A stretch of 64,000 nucleotides of DNA from contig JAEWDM010000007.1 in NCBI GenBank assembly GCA_023390115.1, positions 62,001-126,000 on the forward strand, read 5' to 3'. Under the pieces are notes generated by a model. The model searched no databases. It saw nothing but the letters and a program-made list of their open reading frames with translations, and had not been told where the DNA came from. This document shows, piece by piece, positions 34,649-42,879 of the stretch. The position numbers and the translations under genes are program-made. The stretch is from Bacillota bacterium (GTDB lineage Bacteria > Bacillota > Clostridia > Acetivibrionales > DSM-27016). The stretch's first letter is position 1; every line of letters starts with the position of its first letter.

Positions 34649-35986
34649 TCAGCTTAAGCCCACAAAAAGCTTCCTTAATCTGTCCTTAACATAATAATAA
34701 TCTATTATCCTTTTTTTGTCCTTGGCAAGCACAGTTTCCGCAACAAGATCCATTATCGTAGCCGCAAGCTTTACTGGATCGTGCCTTATGAAATTGCTTT
34801 TTATGCTCACAAAATCGGCGCCTATTATCTTTATTCCCGCCTTATTTAAAGCGCCCGAATCTACCCTTACGGTCTCTGCTCCGTCATTTGCGTAGTGCAG
34901 CCGCAGCTCCTCAGGTATATCCGCAGTATTTACAATACAATAGTCCAATATGCCTTCATATGTATGTTTTTCCAGCGCTCCGATATGATCCGAAACAGAA
35001 TACCCGTCAGTTTCTCCGGGCTGCGTCATAACATTGCATACATAAACCTTCACTGCATGTGAATTCTTGATGGCATTTTCAACTCCGGTTACAAGCAGAT
35101 TGGGAATTATGCTTGTATACAGGCTTCCGGGTCCAAGTATAAGCATATCCGCCTCTGAAATAGCATCAAGGGCCTCCTGCAGGGGTATTATATCCTCGTT
35201 TTCAAGAAAAACTCTTTTTATGTTCCCCGGGTGGGAGAGGTTATGCTTTCCTATATTTGACTCCCCGCATACAATATGTCCATCCTCCAGCTCGGCGCAC
35301 AGTTTCATATCCTGAAGAGTAACGGGAAGAACATTACCTGTCACGGCAAGCACATCGCTCATTTTTCTTACCGCCTCTTCAAAGCTTGTGGAAATGCCAT
35401 CCATTGCGGCAAGAAACAAATTTCCAAAGCTCTGGCCCTTTAAAATTCCGTCCTCAAACCTGTACTGCAGCAGCTTCTCCATTATGGGCTCGGTATCGGC
35501 CAATGCCAGAATACAGTTCCTTATATCTCCCGGAGGAAGCATTCCCAGATCCTGCCTCAGCACACCCGAGCCTCCCCCATCATCTGCTACCGTTACAATT
35601 GCCGTTATATTTGAGCTGTATGCCTTAAGCCCCCTAAGCATTGTAGAAAGCCCCGTTCCCCCTCCTATGGCTACAATTTTAGGGCCCTTTATCAATATGC
35701 GCTTTTCGTAGAGCAGATTACTCAGCCTGTCGGAGTCAAGCGAAATTCTGAAGCCGCTGTTTGAAATAGCGTGAAAAAAGGTTTTTGCCACATACTTTAC
35801 AGAAAGAAATATAAATACACAGCCTGCAATAATTAAAAGTATTGACAGGATGATTTTAATAACACTTAAATATATTTCAGTAACAAGAAAGGAAAGTCCG
35901 AAGCTGATACTTGCAACACCTACAGCTCCAAGGACAATCCATCTTTTGACCCTAATGCCCGGTCTGAACCAATCAATAAACCTCAT
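34649..35986 (-). CDS. yvcK: Gluconeogenesis factor YvcK/MgfK (CofD-like)
   Basis: 445 aa from ATG preceded by GGAGGATGTT. Two N-terminal membrane helices (about residues 15-70), then the CofD-like domain with AIGGGTGLSTMLRGLK, TVADDGGGSGVLRQDLG, PPGDIRNCILALAD, LGPGSLYTSIIPNLLV and NVMTQPGETDGYSVSDH. It binds UDP-sugars and supports growth on gluconeogenic carbon and cell-wall synthesis in Bacillus. The membrane segments mark the longer Clostridia form. Second last before whiA apart from the inserted debranching enzyme. Confidence 0.94.
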   Translation of the reverse strand: MRFIDWFRPGIRVKRWIVLGAVGVASISFGLSFLVTEIYLSVIKIILSILLIIAGCVFIFLSVKYVAKTFFHAISNSGFRISLDSDRLSNLLYEKRILIKGPKIVAIGGGTGLSTMLRGLKAYSSNITAIVTVADDGGGSGVLRQDLGMLPPGDIRNCILALADTEPIMEKLLQYRFEDGILKGQSFGNLFLAAMDGISTSFEEAVRKMSDVLAVTGNVLPVTLQDMKLCAELEDGHIVCGESNIGKHNLSHPGNIKRVFLENEDIIPLQEALDAISEADMLILGPGSLYTSIIPNLLVTGVENAIKNSHAVKVYVCNVMTQPGETDGYSVSDHIGALEKHTYEGILDYCIVNTADIPEELRLHYANDGAETVRVDSGALNKAGIKIIGADFVSIKSNFIRHDPVKLAATIMDLVAETVLAKDKKRIIDYYYVKDRLRKLFVGLS

Positions 35987-36012
35987 AACATCCTCCATTT
36001 TGGTGATGATGC

Positions 36013-36882
36013 CTAATGCCCTCTGCTATCCTTTTCAATATCCCTGTGCTCTACTATTACACTGTTTTCATTACCCAGCAGAGCCTTATACAATTCATCC
36101 GCTATGGCCACAGACCTGTGCCTGCCTCCTGTACAGCCTATTCCTATAACCAGTTGTGATTTCCCCTCTTTTATATAGTTCGGTATCAAAAATTCCAGCA
36201 TGTCGTACAGCTTCAGCATAAACTCTATGGTCTCATTTGAGTTTAATACATAGTCCCTGACTGTCTGCTGCTTTCCCGTCAGGCTTTTCATGGAAGGTAT
36301 GTAGTAAGGGTTGGGAATAAAGCGCACATCGAAAACAAGGTCACAATCCATAGGAATACCGTATTTAAATCCGAATGAAATTACACTTATAATTAATCCG
36401 CTGAAGGTCTTCCCCTCAACAAATATATTGGATATTTCCTCCTTCAACTGCCTTATACTGAGGTTAGAGGTGTCTATAATATGATTTGCCCTTTCCTTTA
36501 TAGGCTTAAGTATTCCTCTTTCCTGCTTTATACCATTTATAAGACGCCCCTCGGGAGACAGGGGATGCGATCTTCTGCTTTCCTTATACCTCTTTATCAG
36601 CACCTCGTCCGAGGCTTCCAAAAACAGTATCTCATAAGAAAAGCCTCCGCTCTTTATGGCATCAAGCGCAGGGAACAGGTCGCGAAGCAGCTCTCCTCCC
36701 CTTATATCAATAACCAGTGCAATCCTGTCCATCTTATCATTGCTCTGGAAGCATATTTCGGCAAACTTCGGTATAAGCGCAGGCGGCAGATTATCCACAC
36801 AAAAAAAACCAAAATCCTCCAGATATTTTATCACCTGGCTTTTGCCCGCACCCGAAATACCAGTAATTATTACAAACCTCAT
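36013..36882 (-). CDS. rapZ: RNase adapter / nucleotide-binding protein RapZ
   Basis: 289 aa. Walker A GISGAGKSQ at residues 8-16, DNLPPALIPKF, ALVIDIRGGE (Walker B), SPEGRLINGI and the C-terminal GCTGGRHRSVAIADEL. In E. coli RapZ directs GlmZ RNA to RNase E; in Firmicutes (YvcJ) the role is nucleotide binding and competence-related. GGAGGTACAA precedes ATG. Follows murB by 54 bases. Confidence 0.96.
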   Translation of the reverse strand: MRFVIITGISGAGKSQVIKYLEDFGFFCVDNLPPALIPKFAEICFQSNDKMDRIALVIDIRGGELLRDLFPALDAIKSGGFSYEILFLEASDEVLIKRYKESRRSHPLSPEGRLINGIKQERGILKPIKERANHIIDTSNLSIRQLKEEISNIFVEGKTFSGLIISVISFGFKYGIPMDCDLVFDVRFIPNPYYIPSMKSLTGKQQTVRDYVLNSNETIEFMLKLYDMLEFLIPNYIKEGKSQLVIGIGCTGGRHRSVAIADELYKALLGNENSVIVEHRDIEKDSRGH

Positions 36883-36936
36883 TTGTACCTCCTGTTGAGT
36901 TTCAGAGTCCGTTGACTATAGAAAGCCCGTAAAGCT

Positions 36937-37851
36937 TTATTGCTCTCCTAATATTTTTACCTCTGTCTGCAAATTAACCCCAAAACGCAAGCTGACCTCA
37001 GATTTTATACGCTCTATCAGGCATATTACATCGGATGCTTTGGCATTGCCTGTGTTTACAATGAAGCCACAGTGCTTCGGCGATACCTGTGCACCCCCTA
37101 TGGAGTACCCCTTAAGCCCGCAGTCTTCAATAAGCTTGCCTGAAAAATATCCGTCAGGCCTTTTGAATATGCTCCCGGCACTTGGCATTTCCAGCGGCTG
37201 CTTATCCCTTCTCCGCCTGGCGAAATCCTCCATACATGCCTTTATGCAGGCTTTATCCCCTCTCTCAAGCTTTATAGCGGATCTTATAACTATGCAGCCC
37301 ATCTCCTGTATAAGACTGGTTCTGTAGCCGAACCTGTGAGCTTCGCCCTTTATTGTTCCAAACGCCCCCTCGCGGTCAATATACTCCGTTTCGACTATGA
37401 TGTCCTTCATTTCGCCTCCATAGGCTCCCGCATTCATGCTTACCGCCCCTCCCAGAGTACCGGGGATTCCTGAAGCAAATTCCATTCCGGTTAAGCCGTT
37501 TTGCAATGCAATGTTTGAAAGCCTTGAAAGAAGCATTCCCGCTTCAGCCGTTACAGTATTTTGTTCTATGCTGTACGCACAAAAATTCTCGCATATTTTA
37601 ATTACAACCCCCCTGATGCCTTTATCAGATACAATCAGGTTAGTACCGTTGCCTATTATATAAAATTCAATGCCCTTCCTTTTACATGCTCCGACTGTCT
37701 CAGAAAGTTCCTTCGCATCTCCCGGTATAATCAGTAAATCGGCAGGCCCTCCCACCTTAAATGAGGTATAATTGCTCATAGGCTGATCCGCCGTTACGCT
37801 TCCTTTGCTGATAAGCCCTCTCATCATATGCTCAATATCCTTTTTATTCAA
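36937..37851 (-). CDS. murB: UDP-N-acetylenolpyruvoylglucosamine reductase
   Basis: 304 aa from a TTG start with GGAGAGGTG upstream. FAD enzyme reducing the enolpyruvyl group to UDP-MurNAc. Landmarks: TSFKVGGPADLLI, IGNGTNLIVSDKGIRG, ASGIPGTLGGAVSMNAGAYG, RHRFGYR-like HRFGYRTSLI, PSAGSIFKRP with the catalytic Ser, CGLKGYSIGGAQVSPKHCGF. Lies in the hprK to HPr cluster. Confidence 0.96.
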   Translation of the reverse strand: MNKKDIEHMMRGLISKGSVTADQPMSNYTSFKVGGPADLLIIPGDAKELSETVGACKRKGIEFYIIGNGTNLIVSDKGIRGVVIKICENFCAYSIEQNTVTAEAGMLLSRLSNIALQNGLTGMEFASGIPGTLGGAVSMNAGAYGGEMKDIIVETEYIDREGAFGTIKGEAHRFGYRTSLIQEMGCIVIRSAIKLERGDKACIKACMEDFARRRRDKQPLEMPSAGSIFKRPDGYFSGKLIEDCGLKGYSIGGAQVSPKHCGFIVNTGNAKASDVICLIERIKSEVSLRFGVNLQTEVKILGEQ

Positions 37852-37878
37852 TAAACACCTCTCCTTAGGGCATATATA

Positions 37879-38604
37879 CTAATTATATTTTTTGGAATTT
37901 TTTTTGTTTCCTAAATATTCATTAAACCTCTCTATTGAGGTGCACATCACCAAATCCTCAGGCATATCCACTTCGTCGAATATTTTATGCACATTTTCAA
38001 AGCTGCCGACAGAAAAGCTTATATGCGAGTCACTGCCACACACCACCTTAACTCCGTACTCCTTGCATTTCAGCGCAAATGTTTTACAATTATGCTCACT
38101 TCCCGTTCTCACATAAAAGGAGTGGTTATTTATTTCTATGAGCTTGTTATATTCCTTTGCCGCCATCACAACCCTGTCGATATCCACCTGAAACTGTGGG
38201 TTTCCGGGATGTGCCACTGCATCAATATAGGGGTTTTTCAACACATTTATCATTGCCCTTGTGTGATCCTCTACTGTCGAGGGGGCTATGCAAATGTCGT
38301 GAAAACTGGCAATTGTATACTCCAGCCTCTTTAAATACCCGTCAGGCATATCGGTATTGCCGGCATAGTCTATTATATTTGCTTCAACGCCCTTCAGTAT
38401 TCTGACTCCGCATATCTCGTCAGGTATAATCTTTAAATTTCCAAAGTGATACAGATGGGGTCCTCCCCCCATGGACGGGCCGTGATCCGTCATCGCAATT
38501 ATTTTTATGCCCTTGTCCGCAGCCCCTCTCGCCATCTCCTGTATAGTACTGTATGCATGCCCGCTTGAGACTGTGTGCGTATGTGTATCGATAATTATCT
38601 CCAA
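37879..38604 (-). CDS. PHP-domain phosphatase/esterase (YcdX-like)
   Basis: 241 aa from a TTG start; its first ten bases overlap the end of hprK. Metal-binding motifs are in order: DTHTHTVSSGHAYSTI, AMTDHGPSMGG, LKGVEANI, ASFHD, AVAHPGNPQ, EINNHSF and GSDSH. PHP family members hydrolyse phosphoesters with a trinuclear metal centre; the substrate is unknown. Conserved neighbourhood of hprK in many Clostridia. Confidence 0.9.
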   Translation of the reverse strand: MEIIIDTHTHTVSSGHAYSTIQEMARGAADKGIKIIAMTDHGPSMGGGPHLYHFGNLKIIPDEICGVRILKGVEANIIDYAGNTDMPDGYLKRLEYTIASFHDICIAPSTVEDHTRAMINVLKNPYIDAVAHPGNPQFQVDIDRVVMAAKEYNKLIEINNHSFYVRTGSEHNCKTFALKCKEYGVKVVCGSDSHISFSVGSFENVHKIFDEVDMPEDLVMCTSIERFNEYLGNKKNSKKYN

Positions 38605-39551
38605 GACATTTCATCCCCTTTACTCTGAGCGTCCCTGTTGATTTCACCCATTACTCTCTCATTCAATACCTTTGCGGCATTATAGCCCATCTTCTTCTGC
38701 CTGTTATTCATTGCCGCAACCTCTACTATAACAGCAAGATTTCTCCCCGGCCTTACAGGAATATTTAATGAAGGGACCATTATTCCCAGTATATCGGTGT
38801 ATTCGTCAACAAGGCCCAGCCTGTCATAATTTTTATTTGTATCCCAAAACTCCAGATTAATCACAAGGTTTATGTTTTCAGTCACTTTTACAGAGCCTAC
38901 ACCATACAAATTCTTTACATCAAGTATGCCTATTCCCCTTATCTCTATAAAATGCCTTATTATATCGGGCGCCGTTCCCACAAGCGTCTTGTCGGAAACC
39001 TTCCTGATCTCCACCACGTCATCGGCAACAAGCCGGTGCCCCCTCTTGACAATTTCAAGGGCAGTCTCGCTTTTCCCCACCCCGCTGTCTCCCAATATCA
39101 ATATTCCTTCCCCATATACCTCAACGAGAACACCATGCTTTGTAGTCCTCGGGGCAAGCTGGACATTCATATACCTTATAAGCCCGCTTAAGAATCTGGA
39201 CGTAATATCCTCAGTTCTTATTATGGGAATGCTGTATTTCTTTGAAACCTCTATCATCTCGGGAAAAATCTCAAGGCCCCTGGCAACAACCATACATGGA
39301 AACCCGCATTTAAAAAAGTCATCCAGCCTCTTATACCTCTCTTCAGAAGACATCTCAGACATGTAGGCCGTTTCTCCCTTGCCTATAATCTGTATTCTGT
39401 CGGTGCCGAAATACTCCAGGTATCCCGCAAGCTGCAAACCGGATCTGTTTATATCCGATGTAGATATAATAATATCATCAAGATTTTCCGTATCACTAAC
39501 AACCTCAAGCTGAAATTCTTCAATTAATTCCCTTAGGGTTATTGAGTACAT
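38595..39551 (-). CDS. hprK: HPr kinase/phosphorylase
   Basis: 318 aa from the ATG following GGGGGTATGGCT (MYSITLREL). N-terminal domain about 1-130; His139 active-site region (TKHGVLVEVYGEG), Walker A GDSGVGKSETAL at about 154-165, ADDVVEIRK, and the signature FIEIRGIGILDVKNLYG at about 201-217. It phosphorylates HPr on Ser46 under high energy and removes it with phosphate. Head of the run ending with the HPr gene at 31236. Confidence 0.96.
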   Translation of the reverse strand: MYSITLRELIEEFQLEVVSDTENLDDIIISTSDINRSGLQLAGYLEYFGTDRIQIIGKGETAYMSEMSSEERYKRLDDFFKCGFPCMVVARGLEIFPEMIEVSKKYSIPIIRTEDITSRFLSGLIRYMNVQLAPRTTKHGVLVEVYGEGILILGDSGVGKSETALEIVKRGHRLVADDVVEIRKVSDKTLVGTAPDIIRHFIEIRGIGILDVKNLYGVGSVKVTENINLVINLEFWDTNKNYDRLGLVDEYTDILGIMVPSLNIPVRPGRNLAVIVEVAAMNNRQKKMGYNAAKVLNERVMGEINRDAQSKGDEMSWR

Positions 39552-39599
39552 AGCCATACCCCCAATTTTTTTATCACTGATATTATACCCTAAAAAGGC

Positions 39600-39635
39600 A
39601 AAAAAAGAAACCTTCCTCAAAAATCGAAAGGTTCC
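39600..39635 (-). terminator. Terminator between hppA and hprK
   Basis: Minus strand GGAACCTTT ... AAGGTTTC then TTTTTTTGCC; separates the hppA transcript from the hprK operon. Confidence 0.85.
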
Positions 39636-39718
39636 TTATATTTTTATTTCATAGCCTTTGCTAGCATATCAATCATACCAAAGCTCAATGCCCGGGCATA
39701 AAAATGCGCCTGATGCTA

Positions 39719-41815
39719 TTATTTTATAATTGAATTGCTCAGTATAAACGCCGCAAAAACAATTGATACCATTGAAAGAAGCTTTATTAATATATTTATG
39801 GACGGTCCGGAGGTATCCTTAAAAGGATCCCCTACGGTATCGCCGACTACTGCGGCCTTATGACCATCCGATCCCTTGCCTCCATGGTTTCCCGCCTCAA
39901 TATACTTTTTGGCGTTATCCCACGCACCACCGGAATTGGCCATCATGATGGCAAGCACAAAGCCTGTCACGGCAGCACCGGCAAGCATGCCCGCAACACC
40001 GTTCACTCCAAGCACCAGTCCAACTACGATAGGCGCTATTATGGCTATCAGCGCAGGTGCTATCATCTCTTTCTGCGCCGCTCTTGTACAGATGTCAACG
40101 CATGATGCGTAATCAGCCTGTGCGGTCCCTTCCATAAGACCCTTAATTTCCCTGAACTGCCGCCTTACCTCCACAACAATCTTCTGAGCCGCCCTGCCTA
40201 CGGCATTCATTGTAAGGGCAGCAAACAGGAACGGAAGCATCCCTCCTATGAACAATCCTATCAGCACAGGAGGATTCATGATTGACAAATCGAATTTAAA
40301 ATCCGGATTTATAAGCTTTATCTCATCAACATAAGCCGCAATGAGTGCAAGAGCCGTCAATGCCGCAGAACCTATGGCAAAGCCCTTCCCTGTGGCAGCG
40401 GTAGTATTTCCAAGAGAGTCTAGGGCATCGGTACGCTTTCTTACCTCTGGCTTCTGGTGCGACATCTCTGCAATACCTCCGGCGTTGTCAGCCACAGGTC
40501 CGTATGCGTCTGTTGCAAGAGTAATACCCAGTGTGCTAAGCATACCTACGGCAGAAATACCGACTCCGTACAGTCCAAGCCCGAAATCGGCCGCTCCCCC
40601 CGCCAGATAATAGCTTGCAAGCACCGCAATACCTATTATTATAACGGGAATTGCTGTAGATGCCATACCCAGTGAGATACCGCCTATAATTACAGTCGCA
40701 GGCCCCGTAAGCGAAGTGCCCGATAAATTCTGTGTAGGCTTGTATGTATCCGAGGTAAAATATTCCGTAAAGAACCCTATGAGTATTCCGGCAAGAAGCC
40801 CGCTTATAACGGCCCAGTAAACTCCGATGTGCTCGCTGCCAAGAACGCTTCTCACGAGGAAAAAGGACACAACCGCAATAATTATGCTGCTTATATATAC
40901 GCCTCTTCTCAGAGCTCTAAGCAGAACCTTCTGCTCCGCCTTTTCTCCCGAGCGCACAAAGAAGGTTCCTACTATGGATGCCAGAACTCCTATCGCAGCC
41001 ATTATAAGCGGAATGGTAACACCTCTTGTGCCAAGACCCGCTGCAACAGCCAGTGCGCTTGTCGATACTATGGAGCCCACATAGGATTCATACAGGTCGG
41101 CACCCATTCCCGCCACATCTCCTACGTTATCTCCAACATTGTCCGCTATAACAGCGGGATTTCTCGGATCATCCTCGGGTATCCCCGCCTCTACCTTTCC
41201 TACCAGATCGGCGCCTACGTCTGCGGCCTTAGTAAATATACCGCCGCCGACACGCGCGAAAAGAGCCATTGAGCTTGCGCCCATACCGAATGTGAGCATA
41301 GCGCTCGTTATCTTTTGAATCCTGTCAGCCTCGGCAATGTCGGCATAGAACCAGTCCAGGAAGAAATACCATATGCTCAGGTCCAGAAGCCCCAGACCCA
41401 CAACAACAAGACCCATTACCGCACCGCTGGAAAATGCCACTCTCAGGCCTTTATTAAGGCTGTCCTTGGCGGCATTGGCAGTCCTGGCATTTGAGTTTGT
41501 TGCCATTTTCATTCCCAGGAAGCCCGAAAGACCGGAAAAAAATCCGCCTGTCAGAAACGCGAAGGGTACAAACGGAGTAAGATAGCCAAAGAACGCCATT
41601 ATACCCAAGATAATAACCATGACTACGAAAAATAACGCAACCCCCGTATACTGCCTCTTTAAATATGCATTAGCACCCTGACGGACAGAAGCAGCTATTT
41701 TTTTCATTTCATCGGTTCCCTCGCTGTGCTTCATTACGCTGAAGGCAAGATATGCGGCAAAACCCAAGGCAATGATTGAACCGGCCGGAGCCAGAACTAT
41801 CAGATTAAAATCCAT
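39719..41815 (-). CDS. hppA: Membrane pyrophosphatase (ion-pumping, K+-stimulated type)
   Basis: 698 aa from ATG after GGGGG; about 16 membrane helices. It couples pyrophosphate hydrolysis to H+ or Na+ export. Visible are KAADVGADLVGKVEAGIPED, DNVGDNVGDVAGMGADLYES, GPVADNAGGIAEM and VGDTVGDPFKDTSGPS. The GNTTAATGKG motif has Ala where K+-independent enzymes carry Lys, so it belongs to the K+-dependent class, which contains both H+ and Na+ pumps; the ion is not decided here. Gives an anaerobe energy recovery from PPi. Confidence 0.95.
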   Translation of the reverse strand: MDFNLIVLAPAGSIIALGFAAYLAFSVMKHSEGTDEMKKIAASVRQGANAYLKRQYTGVALFFVVMVIILGIMAFFGYLTPFVPFAFLTGGFFSGLSGFLGMKMATNSNARTANAAKDSLNKGLRVAFSSGAVMGLVVVGLGLLDLSIWYFFLDWFYADIAEADRIQKITSAMLTFGMGASSMALFARVGGGIFTKAADVGADLVGKVEAGIPEDDPRNPAVIADNVGDNVGDVAGMGADLYESYVGSIVSTSALAVAAGLGTRGVTIPLIMAAIGVLASIVGTFFVRSGEKAEQKVLLRALRRGVYISSIIIAVVSFFLVRSVLGSEHIGVYWAVISGLLAGILIGFFTEYFTSDTYKPTQNLSGTSLTGPATVIIGGISLGMASTAIPVIIIGIAVLASYYLAGGAADFGLGLYGVGISAVGMLSTLGITLATDAYGPVADNAGGIAEMSHQKPEVRKRTDALDSLGNTTAATGKGFAIGSAALTALALIAAYVDEIKLINPDFKFDLSIMNPPVLIGLFIGGMLPFLFAALTMNAVGRAAQKIVVEVRRQFREIKGLMEGTAQADYASCVDICTRAAQKEMIAPALIAIIAPIVVGLVLGVNGVAGMLAGAAVTGFVLAIMMANSGGAWDNAKKYIEAGNHGGKGSDGHKAAVVGDTVGDPFKDTSGPSINILIKLLSMVSIVFAAFILSNSIIK

Positions 41816-42215
41816 AAAAAACATCCCCCTTGATACCATATAATGATAATTTTGAATATAGCCGTCTTAGACAGCAGGCAGTTTAATTTTGCTTAAAGGC
41901 CTACCGTATAGCAGCTTATAATAAATACTCAAAACATAAGCATACATAAAAAGCTTAAGCCCTGTACGGGCAAAAAGCATACGATACTTACTATCAAGCA
42001 GTAGCTTTGTAAAGGTTTAAAATTACCAAAGACCAATTACGGCAGAGTAGTAATACATCCTTTCATCAAACATCAATAATGCCGGAAGCATTATCGTTCC
42101 ATAAAAATAGCTTAATTAATACTGCAGTATTAATATAAAAATTAACTGGTTTTCATCACTTATGAAGTTATCAAAATCCTTCACCATTTTACATTATAAT
42201 ACTTCCTTAAGGAAT
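41816..42215. other. Long intergenic / leader region upstream of hppA, rich in palindromes
   Basis: About 400 bases without a supported gene. It contains inverted repeats at 42076-42094 (ATAATGC/GCATTAT), 42115-42134 (a perfect 20-base palindrome) and 42203-42214 (TTCCTTAAGGAA), and a GCCC/GGGC hairpin near 41960. A candidate promoter at 42193-42221 would make a leader of about 375 bases for hppA. No known riboswitch was recognised. Confidence 0.45.
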
Positions 42216-42221
42216 ACACAA
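42193..42221 (-). promoter_or_regulatory. Candidate hppA promoter
   Basis: Minus strand TTGTGT (42216-42221), 17-base spacer containing the palindrome TTCCTTAAGGAA, TATAAT (42193-42198). Confidence 0.45.
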
Positions 42222-42259
42222 TATCATATATTAAAATTTTTTAATATATGATATTGTGT
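42216..42259. repeat. 44-base perfect inverted repeat
   Basis: Two 21-base arms (ACACAATATCATATATTAAAA and its exact complement) around a TT loop. It is at the junction between the core genome and the defence island. Confidence 0.9.
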
Positions 42260-42284
42260 TAAGCCGCCAAAGCCCCATACACAT

Positions 42285-42325
42285 AAAAAAGCCACCCGAC
42301 ACTATAATCAGATGGCTCTTTCGTG
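42285..42325 (-). terminator. Terminator of the CBASS operon
   Basis: Minus strand AGCCATC ... GGTGGCT (one G-T pair) followed by TTTTTT, about 75 bases after the cap3 stop. Confidence 0.75.
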
Positions 42326-42399
42326 TGTCATTAGGTCAAAATAGATGCAGGTTTTTGTGTGGATGAAGCTGTGCACCATTAATAAACCTTAAAAATAAT

Positions 42400-42879
42400 T
42401 CATTTCAACTGTTTCAAAGTCGTATAGCGCTTATTTGAAAAAACACTAATAAAAAGCTCCCAATTATTACTGTGACCACCAACAATAATTAATATAGGCT
42501 CAGGGCATTTTAATTTAGAATTATGTGCCAAAGTAATCATTTGACTAATATCTGTGCAACTGGGATTTGTAGACGCATTAGGATGATAGTGCCATTCCCC
42601 TAAATAAAATTGATCTTGATCCCAAGCCGCATCTAAAAGTTTTTTTAGTCCACATGAGCTTCTGTGAAAATTACATCTGGCATGTTTAGAGTTCTTTGGA
42701 GGTTCGGTTATTTGTAAGATATTTGCCGTTGCTTGATTTAAAGAGTAATTGCCTATTAATATGCCGCCCGTTTCATAAGGGTTAGCTCTTTCGCAATATA
42801 AAAGCATTTTTTCATATGCTGTTTTAGAAATAATTATATTGTATATCTGATTTTTATCTTGAAAAAATAAATTATCCAT
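42400..42879 (-). CDS. cap3: CBASS Cap3, JAMM-type isopeptidase
   Basis: 159 aa. JAB/MPN+ metalloprotease with all zinc ligands: Glu36 (YETGGILIG), His97-x-His99 (GEWHYHP) and Asp110 at the exact JAMM spacing. Cap3 cleaves the bond made by Cap2 between the CD-NTase C terminus and target proteins, limiting activation. The start ATG overlaps the cap2 stop by eight bases. Last gene of the operon. Confidence 0.92.
   Translation of the reverse strand: MDNLFFQDKNQIYNIIISKTAYEKMLLYCERANPYETGGILIGNYSLNQATANILQITEPPKNSKHARCNFHRSSCGLKKLLDAAWDQDQFYLGEWHYHPNASTNPSCTDISQMITLAHNSKLKCPEPILIIVGGHSNNWELFISVFSNKRYTTLKQLK

Noticed and set aside
41816..42192. Riboswitch in the hppA leader
   Set aside because: No known aptamer signature could be matched by eye; only generic hairpins are present.
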